DNA of 64,000 nt from Schistocephalus solidus. Taxonomy: Eukaryota > Platyhelminthes > Cestoda > Diphyllobothriidea > Diphyllobothriidae. The notes beneath the pieces were generated by a model. It was not told the origin of the DNA, did not search any database, and worked only from the letters and a program-made list of their open reading frames with translations. Below are positions 24,000-35,720 of the stretch, piece after piece. A program made the translations under genes and the position numbers. The DNA lies in assembly GCA_017591395.1 (NCBI GenBank), contig WEDG01001459.1, positions 558,001-622,000 on the forward strand, written 5' to 3'. How positions within the stretch are numbered: the first letter of the stretch is position 1; the number at the start of each line of letters is the position of its first letter.

Positions 24000-25040
24000 T
24001 TTTTATGTTAGGATGTGAATAATTGGTCTAATATGCCGTAGGAAGTTTCATCTCCGCTTTTATTTCATTTGGTTCCGCGTAAGAAAAGAATTAATGGCAT
24101 GAATGAGGTTAACCTCCCTTTATCTTTTCACCATAAGTTGCATAAACTCTCCTCGGTTCCATTAACAAAACGACATCTCCGTTCTGTCTTTGATTTGACG
24201 TATTTTTAAGCCAACGACGAGGCTGTCTGAAGAAAAATGGTGAGCCGATGAGGTCAAATTTATTGCAACCGTTCGTTAAATTTCGCGAATCTTTTTACTG
24301 CGCTGTAAGAACCCATAGGCAAACGTGGCACCCGTACTTCGAGACGACCTTGAAAATCACATAATTGATGAAAAGTTGACGGCTGATAATCAATTTCGAT
24401 TAAAATAAGGCTTTTGATCGTGATGACCCTGGACTCATTTTCTTCAAAATTTTCTCTTTCGGTATATGTCATAAACGTCTGAATTTAATGTCGTCTCACC
24501 TGGGCTATCGCATATAAAGTGCTAAAATCTCCCATGTTATTTCCAACCCCGCATATAATAGGGGTGGAGTTATTCTTTGGCAATGATGTACCAGGTTTAT
24601 TTCAGAATGGTAGGTCATTTATGCATGCTGAGGATTTAAAAGGTTGCCTATCAATACAAGCCGGCAGATCACATCACGGTGCTCGAATTCTTGAAAACGA
24701 CCATGAGGCTTTTGCCCAGTGTTGCTGTACATGGTGCCATTCCTTTTCGTGGTACGAGTGTTGCGTTGTGGTTGTTGGTGACGAGCATCGGCATCAGCGA
24801 AGCTTAGGTGGTCACTAAAAATATGCCCAGAGTTATTTAGTATCTGGGCATATTATATTCCAACGTTCTTACAATTTTAGCGCATTGCGCCCTAATTGTC
24901 TCCAAAGCACGCAGAAATACCAGGTTTATCGTTCGAAATTAATAAATTATATATAAGAGACTCCAACTTTATCAAATGTACATTAGGCACGGACTGGGAT
25001 ACTGCTCTGGCCAGTCTGAAATTGGTTTCAAACTTTCAAG
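24000..25040 (+). mobile_element. LINE family 2, internally deleted copy
   Basis: Positions 24040-24330 align with 27500-27710 of the longer family-2 copy (NEVNLPLSFHHKLHKL against DEVYLPLSFRRRLRSL). Positions 24540-24690 then match its RT motif B to C region (GVELFFGNDVPGLFQNGR, HAEDLKGCLSIQ). The catalytic YADD-like block here reads HAED. Positions 24880-25020 cover the thumb (LRPNCLQSTQKYQVYRSKL, IRHGLGYCSGQ). Most of the RT is missing between the first two blocks. The copy starts where family 1 copy 2 ends. Confidence 0.75.
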
Positions 25041-25474
25041 TCATTTGAACCTACGAGTTTTTAGTCTCGTAGAAGACGCGGTCCTCAAAAATTATAAAAG
25101 AATTATCTGTATATTCTCCAGAGTTTCGGACATAGTGACTTGGAGGTGGAGATTCTGTGGCTGTGGATTCTTCCCTGCCCCAAAATTTATCTCCACTAGA
25201 AGTCCGAGCTTCGATATGCACTCAATTCCGAAACTCTTGCCGGCTGTGGGCTCCCTGCATCTGCTCTAAATCGCGGAAGGGGCTCAAATCAAAGGCTGAG
25301 TCGTTACATCATCATATTTTACATCCATGTTCACATCCTCACATAGTCATATTTTTTAATACCATTACCAACTCTCCGTTAATTTTGTGACGATTCTAAT
25401 ATCAAACTCATTTGCTTTGTATCCCCACAAGTATGAAAAACGCAGGTGCCTCAAATTTATTGCCACGGAAAATT

Positions 25475-25560
25475 GGTCCGTGGCCTGGTTTCGAACGTGC
25501 GCCGCAAAATCGTGAAGGACAGACTGCCGACGCCTCTAACCAGTCGGCCCCACTGACAGG
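25475..25560 (-). repeat. tRNA-like segment, possible SINE head or LINE 5' edge
   Basis: On the minus strand GGCCGACTGGTTAGAGGC and, about 40 bp later, GCACGTTCGAAACC resemble the A and B boxes of an RNA polymerase III promoter at tRNA-like spacing. The arms do not fold into a convincing tRNA: the anticodon stem does not pair. It lies just upstream of the long family-2 LINE. The surrounding 25041-25660 shows no gene. Confidence 0.3.
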
Positions 25561-25660
25561 GGTTTCAATCGTAAAATTAACAAGCAAGCAGAAAATAATT
25601 GCAACTATCGCCATTCTGCTATTTTTTCACCCCCGCTAAACGGGCGTAAAGTCTAGTAAG

Positions 25661-26662
25661 CTTAATGAATGAAGCGAACGAAGAGGAAACTTGTATGGAA
25701 TGTTTCGGCCTCCTAGAGAAATCCTTAGGGATGGAGCAGGAGGTAGCAAAGCTAAAGTAAGAAACAGATAATTTGAAAAAATCTATTTCTTGTCCACCTC
25801 TCCGTCCAAAACATACGGTAAAGGAAAATTCGTATGCATGTATAGCCTCGTCAAGCATACCTAAAACTCGGGTAAAAGATATCGTGTCTACCGAACCCTG
25901 TAAACAGAAGACATTTCGCTAGTTCAAAAGTGAGTCCCATCTAGTTCATGCTCCACACCATCGTCACATAGCTCAGGCAGCATCAAAAATGATGTAGCTT
26001 TACAAGCCAGCGCCGCATCGCTGCTCGGACGCTGAACCAAAATGCGATGTTGAAGAGGTGTGTGAGTTTGTAAAGCCAAAGAGAAAAGGTCAAAAAGACC
26101 AATTCGTTCACGAATTTGGCTGCAGCCAGCCCAATAGCCGGTTCATCTGGACTGCAGACAAATACTCGCTCAGTTAAAAGATCTGAGCTGCAAATGACCG
26201 CCCGACGTATTCAAAAACAGAATGTAGTCATAGAATGGGTCCCAGATTCAGCGTCAATTATTCCAAAATAGCGAGTCAGACATGACGCAGATCTCCTTCA
26301 ATTGTATGCAAGAACGTTGCTAATGGACGGCGAGTCCATCCACATTCTCAACGCATATAGAATAGGGAAGGCCCTGTCAGCACCCGATTCAAATCCTTGA
26401 CCAATACCTCTTTAAAATCATCTTTGAACACGAAGCACAGGCGCAACTCCTGCTATCAGAGAAAATCAACCCTATGGAGTCTGCATTCTGAAGGTTTTCA
26501 GACGGAATACGGGCTGAAAGAGCGAATGAAAATGAGACAAGTAATAATAGAACTGGGAAGACGAATGACCAGTGGCGAGGCACATGTCCAAATAAGGGAC
26601 AAGAGAATAATTGAAGGGAAAAGAGCATTTATTCGGTCGAAGACAGTCAATCTGACAGCCTA
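25661..26662 (+). mobile_element. LINE family 2, ORF1 region (broken)
   Basis: Open segments separated by stops give ETCMECFGLLEKSLGMEQEV (a CxxC followed by a possible coiled coil) at about 25680-25745. The open frame 26397-26663 contains SLNTKHRRN, EYGLKERMKMRQVIIELGRR and AHVQIRDKRIIEGKRAFI. This pattern (ERMKMR, then a long helix, then I-D-KRI) is like the C-terminal end of CR1-type ORF1 proteins, which bind RNA. It lies directly before the endonuclease-RT ORF2, as expected. It is a relic with several stops. Confidence 0.6.
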
Positions 26663-26689
26663 ACTGTCCTTTCCCAGAAACCAAAAACG

Positions 26690-29600
26690 TACCCGCTTAA
26701 AATATTTGTTTTAAATGCCAGATTGCTTATCGATCAGAAGCCTTTGCTCCAGACTCTGGTCGTCGTCCACCGCCCAGACATTGTAATAGTTCCAGAGAAA
26801 TGGGCAACACCCTGCGTAGCTGACTCCAAGCTCTCTATTCTAGGCTACGTCTGCATTCGGAATGATCGACACACGGGCCATGGCGAAGGAATCTGTATAT
26901 TTGTTAAACTACCATTTACATTAATGCCATTGGACTATTGACAATTTACCGCAGTAGAAGAGAGCTGTTGGCCCCGAGTTGTTCTAAAGGATAACTAACT
27001 CTTTACTCGTTGGTTGTGTCTTTCGTCCACCCAACGCCAGCGAGGATTAAGATCTCTGCCTCATGCAGGCATTTTACGCCGCCACTGACTTACATCTGAA
27101 GTACTGCTGTATTGCAGGTGACTTCATTCTTCCTGAAGTTAACACCTTCCAGTCCTGCAAATTTTAAAGATTTACTTGAGGCCATTAATATCTACATGTT
27201 GGACCACGAAGTTAATTTTCCCAACCAAGGATCAAACATACTGGATCTTATTTTCTGTAGAGGTTGTCAGCTAGGGTCAGTGTTACCTTTAGACCCACTT
27301 GAGATTTCTGACCATGGTATCGTTTTTTTCTACAATGGAACTCGAGGCTGACGAAAAGTTTTCCAAAAATGTAGTTTTTACGTAATTTCCGATCAGGAAA
27401 TATGGGAAAATTATCTACACATCTTAATTCCTACGATTAGCGCAACTTCCTTCTATGTTTGGAAGTGAATCTTCGTACTGATACACTGTGCAAAGTTCTA
27501 GGTTCACTCATTTCTCGTTTTGTTCCCCGTAAAAAAATTAATGTCAAGGATGAAGTCTACCTCCCTTTATCTTTCCGCCGTAGACTGCGTAGTCTGTCAC
27601 GTCATTTTAATCTACAACTGTCTGAAAAAAATAACCCCAGCCGATGAGGTCAACTTTGCCGAAACCCCTTTGCTAAACGTTGCGAAACTCTTTTCACACA
27701 CAGTAAAAGCGCAGAGAAAAACGCAGAGAAAAAAAGCAGAGAAAAAAGCGCAGAGAAAACCGCCTTAGGAATCCCTGTAGTGACACTAAGTTGAAGGGTG
27801 ATAGCTTCACTACTTTCTTGTCCAGACCATTTTTGTGAAAATTCAGTCTTACCCTTTCCGAACATCTGGGTTTGAACTGGTACCGTCCTCGAAACCATAA
27901 CGTTTACCCTCTGGAATGTGACCGTAGCCATTCGGCATTTTCGCCAATCTTACAGTCCTGGACTAGATGGTGTCCCGGTTAGCGTTATAAAGGCTGATAC
28001 AAATGATATATTTCTGTCCCTTCTTTGTAAGATATTTAATCTTGCCCTTGAAAGCGAAGCCTTCACTTTTATAAATAAATAGGTTTACTGATATGGCACT
28101 GCTTGGGCGCCATTACGCACATACTGCCTATACCCAAACATGGCTGATCTACGTCATTTGACAACCTTAGGCCAGTAAATACCGTTCCCGCAGCCTCGAA
28201 GATCTCGGAGACTTTGATCAAAGACAAGATGATACGTCACCTAACAGAGAATAACCTACTTAATGCGGCTCAGCATGGGTTCCTTGACAAAAAAGCTTGT
28301 GAAAACATGCCAGCTTTCTTTCTTTGAGCATGTGCTACAATCTAGAGACAGCAGTTTTGCACTTTTCATCGTTTAGTTCGATGTCACTAAGAATTTTGAT
28401 CATGTTGAACATGATCATATCCTGCTGAAACTTGTCTCCTTTAGCGCAAAGAAGAACTTTCTGAACTTAATATCCCCCTATTTGGATGCACGCACACATT
28501 GAGGTAAGATTTCCACTGTTACCAGCAACCCCACACATTTGAGGAGTGGAGTTATTCAAGGTAGCGTACTTGGCCCGCTCCTATTTCGCCTTTTTGTCAA
28601 CGATGTTCCTGATTTTTTTCTGTTTGTAGGCCTTTATGTACCCTGACGATTTAAAAGTTGCCTATCGATATAAACCGGCCGATTTCAACCTCGTGGTTGA
28701 GCTCTCGAAAAAGATCTTTAGGCCTTCGCTCAGTGGTTTTGTACATGGTGCCTTTCCATTTCCAACTCTTGACAACCTTGATACTTTCCTCCGATTTTGC
28801 AACCCCGACGATGGTTTTCAGGTTCAGTTGATGATCAAGGTGGGTTCTGATGGTTTTGCCTCTGTGATTGGTGGACTATGCAGTCAGCAAGGTCGCATCT
28901 CGATGATCTCATGACCTCTAATGGCTCCTCTTCGTTTTGATCCTGGTATCCACGATGAGTTCCTCCTCTCTAATCACCACTGGTGGTTACAAACAGTAGC
29001 TCTGACTGCTATATTATCTCTCACACGAAAAGGAGCGTTCCGAACCTTTATACGTTGTGAGCAACATCACAATACTATCCCATTGCCATTAGCTATTAAT
29101 TGTTAATAGAAGCAGTTTTTTTCTCCTATTTTTTAAAATTGGCGGCTTGCCGTACTCCGCCTCCGATTTAACCGTAGGAGTATTGTTACTGCTTCTTTTC
29201 CAGTTCACCGTATATTTCGAAGATTTTTGACTATTGTTTTAAAAATGGTAAATCTTTCTGAATCGGATATGCCTACCATACTACTCATTTATGCTGTTCA
29301 TATGGATGCTCAGTTAGTGCAGCAATTATCTACTTTGTATTTATTTATACCATGACGGGGCTCTCTGGGCCTCAAATATACAATTTATTATTATTATTTC
29401 TTGACAAAAATGCTCCTTTATGGTTGTTGGTGGTAACCATCAGGCCCAGCTTAGCATAGACGATCACGAACTAAATGCGCTCGGAGTTATAAAGAATCTG
29501 CACATATCATATTCTAGTTGTCTTAATCTATTAGAGCCTTGTAGCCTGATTGTCTCTAAAAGCACGCCAAACTACTGGGTTTATTCTCACAAATTTTAAA

Positions 29601-30480
29601 CCCGTAAATATTAGAAACAGCTTTCCCGAAAATGGATGTCAGACCCAGTCTGGAATACTGCTCGTTTCTATTTATCCTTCTGAACACTAGTGAACAGGAT
29701 AAGATAGAATCGGTCTAGCATTTCTTTGCTTAAAGAGTTTTATCTTCAGAATACCGAAACCTGTCCTGCCAAAAAACGCTGTGTGCTTACTAACCTCGAC
29801 CCGTTTGGGCTTCGCAGATTACAGAAGGGACTAGTGTTTACTGTTTGTAACTTTTAAACAATAGTACCTTTAACTCCCTTACTAATCTGAGACAACTCGA
29901 CCACTCTTGGCACAATATTCATCGAGATGTCTTTTTATTTCTTCCTCTGGCACGCATATTAAGATACCACAACATTTTTTAGCCAACGCTATAGCAATTT
30001 TGAATAAGCTACTCAGAAGTATCAAAATTCAGCAAAGCTTTCCTTTGTTTGAGAGAGCTGTCCCTAGTTTTCTATATGCAGACCACCTCTCACGAATTTT
30101 GGGTACCGAATCGGTGGAATTTCTCTTCCGTTCTGATAGCGTTTGCGGACTCTGAATCCTGTGTCAGGCTTCCTGCTGAGGGAAATATTGCTGGATCTGC
30201 AGTCCGTAATTGGCTAATAACTCAGACGGCGGCGAACAACCGTTCGCTAACACACATTTATATGGTGCATAATACCGAAACTATAACACGTAAGGGAGAA
30301 GGACTATACCGTGCACCTGTGTAAACCCTTCCGATCCCGAACTTTAATCATTAAATGAGCTGCAGTCTTTTCTCCTGAAAACACCTGGAAGAACGGTCAG
30401 GAGTTTTTTCCCTGTCAGCTCAATCCTCTACTGTTTATCTACTTTGACCTTGCCTGTAAACTGGCAATAAATAAATCGAT
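26690..30480 (+). mobile_element. LINE family 2, ORF2 region (longest copy, broken)
   Basis: The endonuclease begins at FVLNARLLIDQKPLLQTLVV (26706), then HRPDIVIVPEKWATP and GEGICIFVK. A later segment at 27115-27350 has GDFILPEV, NQGSNILDLIFCRG and EISDHGIVFF. The RT gives SPGLDGVPVSVIKAD at about 27950, IQGSVLGPLLFRLFVNDVP at about 28550, and YPDDLKVAYRY at 28637-28672 with the catalytic DD intact. Thumb and C-terminal blocks follow at 29520-30150, including RLQKGL, PLTPLL and SQRYSNFE. Several stops and frameshifts make it inactive. The 3' end is CTGTAAACTGGCAATAAATAAATCG near 30480. With ORF1 it is about 4.8 kb, close to full length for a CR1-like LINE. Confidence 0.82.
27706..27763 (+). 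repeat. GCAGAGAAAA minisatellite inside the LINE
   Basis: Four to five imperfect copies of a purine unit of about 11 bp (GCGCAGAGAAAA, ACGCAGAGAAAA, AGCAGAGAAAAA) lie between the endonuclease and RT parts of the family-2 LINE. The shorter family-2 copy at 24.0-25.0 kb lacks it, so it expanded in this copy. Confidence 0.8.
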
Positions 30481-30484
30481 AGGT

Positions 30485-31315
30485 AAATTTAGACTTCTGC
30501 GCGCGAGGGAACAAAAGAAAAAGAATCGGTCCAGCAGTTTTTACTAAATGAGTTTTATCGTCGGAGCACCCTTATGTGACCTATCAATAACACTGTGGGC
30601 CTTTAAAGAGTAATCCTCTATGGTTTTGCGGATAACATAAGGGACTCTTTTTACTGTTTTAAGCTTTACAACAGTCGTACATTTAATCCACTGACTAGCG
30701 TGAGGCATTTTGATCACCCTCGTCACACCAGTCACTGCAATGTCTTTTATTTCTCCCACTAACATCGACAGCTAGATATCGTCAATTTTTTGGTAAACGC
30801 CATAGCCATGTGGAAAAAAATACCTCAATATAAAAATCCTACAAAACGTATTCCTTATTTTAAGAAAAATATTACTATTTTTACATTCAAAACAGCTTCC
30901 ACTAATTGTGGGTTGCGACATGGTCGAATATATCTTCCGGGTTATGGAATGCGTGGCATCTGAGCCTGGTCTCAACTTTGAGCTTTGAGGGCGATGGTAC
31001 TGTCTCTGCAGCCCACAACTGTTAAATTCTTCAGCAGACAGTGAGCAGCCGTGCACGGATGTAGCCTTGCCTGGTGCAGAATCCGGGTTCTTTTAAATGA
31101 CAGGGAGACTGTAAACACACTGCACTCGTGCTACTCTTCCTCGTTCCGAATTGTTGTCACCTTACGGATAATATTTTCTCCTCCTTAATAACATTTAAGT
31201 TAGAAAAAAACTAAGTACTTTATTCCTTCAGGAGGGTTTTTCACTGATTACCCGATCCTTACTTTATATTTGTTTCTGATATTACCTGTAAACTGGCATT
31301 TAATATAATAATAAA
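30485..31315 (+). mobile_element. LINE family 2, second 3' end in tandem
   Basis: Begins a few bases after the terminus of the long copy and repeats only its 3' part. SRTFNPLTSVRHFDHPRHTSH (30678-30740) and NFLVNAIAMWKKIPQ (30780-30830) match the family C-terminus, and the element ends again at CTGTAAACTGGCATTTAATA near 31315. Two 3' ends of one family in the same orientation suggest either a hotspot for 5'-truncated insertion or a local duplication. Confidence 0.75.
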
Positions 31316-31529
31316 TATAATTATTTAAATGCGTTTGATAATTACAGTTCTCTATGTACATCCATTATTCTTATCCGCAATTATCTCCGACAATGGGTTC
31401 GACTGAGAAACCGGAAAATTTAGACTAATAAAACGTTTTACTCTAGCGATTGAAACATCTTAGTACAGAATATGTCAGTATATTTACGGGTAATAGGCAT
31501 TGTCTTTGAATACCCTGTTAAAAAAACTT

Positions 31530-32250
31530 TACAGAAAATATTGCAGTCTAAATACACGTTACTAAAAAGAAGTGAATAAGATATTCAGGTAGAAAGCAAA
31601 TGGTTTCGTTACAGTGGAATAAAGGCACAGTCACCCACCGTTATCTCTATCTATGTGCAAAATGTTGGTATGATGTAGCAGTGCCTTTCAGTAAGAATGA
31701 ACGGTATTTAAAGCGAATATAAATAAAGTTTATGTTTGAATATTTCTGTCGAGTCCACCCGTATGACGTCCTCTGGGAAACCATTCCAAGCACCGACAAC
31801 TCGCTGCGAAAACGAAGAGCGACGAACATCCAGGTGTTATAAGGTTCATCGAAGATATTGCAGTTAAAATACATATGTTACTATAAGGTAACTTATTCAC
31901 ATAGAAAGAAAATAGTTTTCTAACAGTAGGATCTAGGCACAGTCATCCACCGTTATCTCTATGCATGTGTAAATCTTTGGTATTATGTAGCAGTGCCTTC
32001 CTGTAAGAATGAACGGTTTTTGTCAAGCAAATATAAATCCAGTCTTTGTTTGTATGTATCTGTCTTCTACGCCCGTATGACGTCATCTGGAAGTCCATTA
32101 CAGGTACCTAAAACGTGCTGCGAAAACGAATGGCGACGAGCATCCAGGTGGGATCAGGCTCATCGAAGATATTCCAGTTTAAATACGTATGTTACTATAA
32201 AAAAATAATCAATAACACCGTTATCTGTATGTTTGTGCAAAGTTTACATA
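31530..32250 (-). mobile_element. Tandem duplication of a LINE 3' end, unit about 306 bp
   Basis: Two copies, with a fragment of a third, run from about 31560 and 31870. The block ACCGTTATCTCTAT, GTAGCAGTGCCTT, AAGAATGAACGG recurs 306 bp apart (31640 and 31946), and ACCGTTATCTGTATG at 32217 starts the third. On the minus strand the unit reads HLDARRHSFSQHVLG, CNGLPDDVI and QRLDLYLL, which is the standard C-terminal end of LINE proteins (FS-RVV-WN-LP-V, then FK-LD). Only the 3' end is repeated. Confidence 0.75.
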
Positions 32251-32289
32251 TGAACTGTCTACTAAAATTCGCCTCCTCGCTTTATCGAC

Positions 32290-33390
32290 AGATTATGCCA
32301 CCTGGGAGGATTTGATGAATCCTCACGAAGTCGGCGCTAACAAAAGTAACGACCTCCTGCCCGAACTGACCTGTGCGGAACACAACGTCCTTCTGACAAC
32401 TACCTTCTTTCGCATTCCAACGCGGGGGATGGCGATGTGGATGCATGCTGCTCTTCATACTTGCAGGTACTTGAATTCGTTTTCGTCCGGAGGTGAGACA
32501 TACCTGGTGTGCTCATGACAAAGGCAGTCGGCGATACCAACTGCTGGGCGGAAGACAACCTTGTCAGTTCCCAGATGTGGCAGTGAATCCGAACCCTTGG
32601 TGACGAAAAGTTAGTTGTTAACCATGTGAATTAAATAATGTTCCGTTTAATGTGTTTATTAAAACGTATAGTTTAAAAATCAACTAACTAACTACTCAGG
32701 AGAAATAAAGGCTCCAGAAGACAACGCCACCATGGAGCCGCGATGATGTTAACTGCAAAACTTCATAAAGTTCACTGCCATGGACACAAGGATTGGTTTG
32801 ACAAAAATGACAAATAACTGAGTCATACGATATTCGAGAAGAACAAGCTGCACAAAGTTTACGAAAACCACGGAGGCGACGCAATCAATGCCTTTTTCCT
32901 CAGGTACAAAAACGATTGCAGTAGATGCCAAATTCTGGAACGGATCACTAGGCAGAAGAGATAGTAACTTATAGTCAACGAAAATTCAAGAATAACTCTT
33001 TCGACACATCCAAGGCTCTATACAGCTCCACAGTAAAGGAATAGTACCGCTGCTGGACTGCCAAGATCCATGCCGTTCATGGCGAAATCAAAGTTTCGGA
33101 AACTTTGAGCAGCGCACTTTGCAATGGTTCAGCAACCTTCCGCCCAAAGTTTACGAATATTACATAAATACGCTCACATATGTGGAACTTGACGGCAAAC
33201 TCGACTGCTCGACTCTGGCTGCAAAGGATCCTCAAGCTGTACGCATGATGTCTAGCGGAGTGGCAGTTGGGTTGACGCAACTGCGACCGAATTCTATCAC
33301 AATGGGATCCCCAATACTCGAAATGGCTTACCTAGTTGTTCCAGCAGATTTTTGTGACAAGGACTCCGTTTATAATACCTCTTGATTACA
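32290..33390 (+). mobile_element. Zinc-finger LINE family, fragment C (endonuclease end to RT linker)
   Basis: CAEHNVLLTTTFFRIPTRG at about 32365-32420 matches the endonuclease end of copy B ([20 protein letters not shown]). Then KDWFDKNDK, FEKNKLHKVYENH and INAFFLRYKNDC at 32780-32920 match the linker that follows in this family (WFDDNDAYIS in copy A). The frame 33119-33385 continues into the pre-RT segment, ending MMSSGVAVG where the family usually has QLSSGKAPG. It is old and broken by stops, and lacks both the RT core and the fingers. It splits two LINE 3' ends on the opposite strand, so it is probably a nested insertion. Confidence 0.65.
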
Positions 33391-33589
33391 ATGTATTTCA
33401 TTATGTTTTAAGGTTATAGTTGTTGTTTTTTTAAGGATATATTGAATACGGTCTATGCAGTATTTAATAAAAATAATAGTGGTACCGTATCATTTTGATA
33501 GCATATGTATAATGAAAAAAGTCCTGCGTTATAGGAATCTGAAGTTCAGGGAAGCTCACTAGGTGTCATGGTTGGCGCCTTATAACATG

Positions 33590-34030
33590 CATCCGTGTTA
33601 GAATTAGGTGCAAGCAAAGCCTTTCGTTGATGTAACATAAATTTCTATCCAGCTGAGACGTATTTTTTAGGTAAATATACATCCAGTTTATGTTTAAAGG
33701 TCTTCGTAGTCTCATCCATTACTAAATTCTCATGTAGTGCCTTCCAGGCATCGACATCTCACAATGAAATCAAGTCTCCATCAACATTGAGGTGGAAGAA
33801 AGTTCTGTGGTGGTTGAGCGTGCTGGCGCACAGGTTGCTTGTAGCTATTTATGTGGAAAAATCATCCAAGTTCAGTACATTAATCCAATTCCCCAAATTT
33901 AAATATTTCTGGTTGAGATGTCCTTTAAGTTTCCCGTACTTAAAGGGACTTAGGTTGAGCAAATAAAATATCCATTTATGAGATAAGAATCCACGGCAAT
34001 ACGTGACTTCTGGCGCCACCTTGGAAAGAT
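33590..34030 (-). mobile_element. LINE 3' end relic
   Basis: The minus strand reads LNLSPFKYGKLKGHLNQKYL and LNLDDFST at about 33970-33850, then VDAWKALHEN and FKHKLDVYLPK at about 33750-33660. The order and spacing match the LINE C-terminal end and resemble the tandem 306-bp units at 31.5-32.2 kb. It is broken by stops. It may be the rest of the same element, split by fragment C. Confidence 0.6.
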
Positions 34031-34278
34031 TTAAAACCATTTAGAATCTTTTCTCAGTCAGCAGCGTCACGCCTAACTTCGTACTGCAGTTTTGAGTGGA
34101 TAAAGGTTCCATATTCTTTCCCAAATAGCTCCGGATCTATATAGGAAAGAAATTATAATAGCTAAACGAACACTAGTCGCCCATTTAGCCACGCAAAACC
34201 ATGGAAAGAGGGATTCGGGGAAGACCAAATGACGATTCCGCGGTTCTTCTTTAAATTGCATTAGCTAACTGTCTTTAG

Positions 34279-34644
34279 GTGAGAACGTATTGACAAAAAA
34301 GGCCATTTACGCTAACCTTTTTGTTTTGGCCTACGCCGTGACACACTTTTCAAAGGTAAGCAACCATAAGCTTATGATTTTCTCATGCCCAAAGTTTCCC
34401 TTGACAGAGTCTGTACATCATTATTGCCCTTTGTTTATGTTCTCAGTAAACATTATTCCCTTTAAGTTCAGTCATTTCATGCGGACATTGACATTGCTTA
34501 AGAAGAGTAATAGACAGAGAAGGAGGCTCCGAGATAATCCACTCACAGTTGGCACTGGAAAACGATTTCACATTCTCTTTGCACAGAAGGCGGCCAGCCG
34601 GTCAAAAGGACCTCTACCAATTAATAGTTGTATTTATAATAGTT
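34279..34644 (+). CDS. Candidate host gene exon(s), product unknown
   Basis: A clear acceptor (CTAACTGTCTTTAG) precedes a phase-1 frame reading ENVLTKKAIYANLFVLAYAVTHFSK, which ends exactly at a strong donor (TCAAAG/GTAAGC) at 34355. A second segment in phase could start after TGACATTGCTTAAG (about 34503). It reads KSNRQRRRLRDNPLTVGTGKRF to a stop at about 34646. The whole interval is also open without splicing for 118 codons, so the second exon is uncertain. The first exon is helical. I noted a faint likeness to the LAYA segment of the NELF-C/TH1 family but do not claim it. The stretch 34650-35110 holds nothing recognised. Confidence 0.35.
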
Positions 34645-35109
34645 GATTAAAGCAGATTTTCAACTATCCCAGCTTCTCTGGCCATGCAGAATAATCAGCA
34701 GTTCAACTTAGCTTATTGAGAAAACATGCGTGAGAAGAACATTATAGAAGACGTACTTGACATCGATATAAACGCCTTCTACAATTTTATCGTCCTTTAA
34801 CGTCCAAGACCACTGCTTAACTAAATAGGTCATGCTATTCCACAAACATTTATTTCTTCGAAAATTTTGGCATGCCCGGAGAAGTCTCCTTTCTTTAAGG
34901 AACTTTCTGATATCATATTTGGTGATTCAATTAGCATATGTCCAGTAAGTGCGCACACTCAGCCCGTGATCTGTACATGGTCGACCATACCCTGTTGAGT
35001 AAGCTTAATACAGATATATCACCAGAAATGTAGCTGAGCCTGGATTTTCACTTTGCGCTTGACTTACAGGCAGTATTCCTACAGTCACATGGTATGGTCA
35101 TTTCATTAA

Positions 35110-35720
35110 ACGGAAGAATGGAGCTAACTTCATCAGTATTAAGGGGGTATTTTTTAACGATGTGATCAGGACAATTCACCCTTTCAGTGGTTTTGACGGT
35201 CATTGAAAACATGATACCCTGTACGCCAAGCGATTCATCGTCAGCAGTAATATTATGGAATCCAAGAAAGTAAGCAACCCTTCTACGGATACATGCGTCC
35301 AGTCAATAATCTATGTGTTAACATTTTTGGCTATCGGTACGTCTTCATTTGACCAACGCAGATATTGCCTTAACGGTCTCTGAATTTTTATTAAGTGGTC
35401 TTCAAACGGGCAAGAACTCGAGGCTTTATGTTCTAAACATCTGTATTATTAACTTCAATGTAAACAGTAGCGTGATCAAGTAGTTCTATGACATATTTAG
35501 AGGATTCGCTGTTGACGTATATTGTAAGTCCTGTTCTCAGTTCATGTAAATAGTCTACGAAAGAGCAGATACTCTGCGCTGAAAATTTCACCATGTAATA
35601 GTCCAGCATGTACTCTAATTCCTGTAATATAGAGGAAGTCTGCTTAAATATCTCATGTTCATGTTTTATGATAAATTATTATTGTTCAGCATACGGAGAT
35701 GACTATCAACTGCAGGTCAG
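35110..35720 (-). mobile_element. LINE endonuclease relic, third relative of the palindrome LINE
   Basis: Nucleotide match to 15930-16440 and the left-arm equivalent. Shared blocks include ACGATGNGATCAGGACAATTC, TGTGTTAACATTTTNGGCTA, CGGTACGTCTTCATTTGA, TATTGCCTTAACGG and ACTCGAGGCTTT. Divergence is clearly greater than between the two palindrome arms, so this is an older copy of the same family. It gives an outgroup for dating the palindrome. No intact frame remains. Confidence 0.75.

Noticed and set aside
25475..25560. A second tRNA gene on the minus strand
   Set aside because: The box-like sequences are present but no cloverleaf forms. Kept only as a weak tRNA-like segment.
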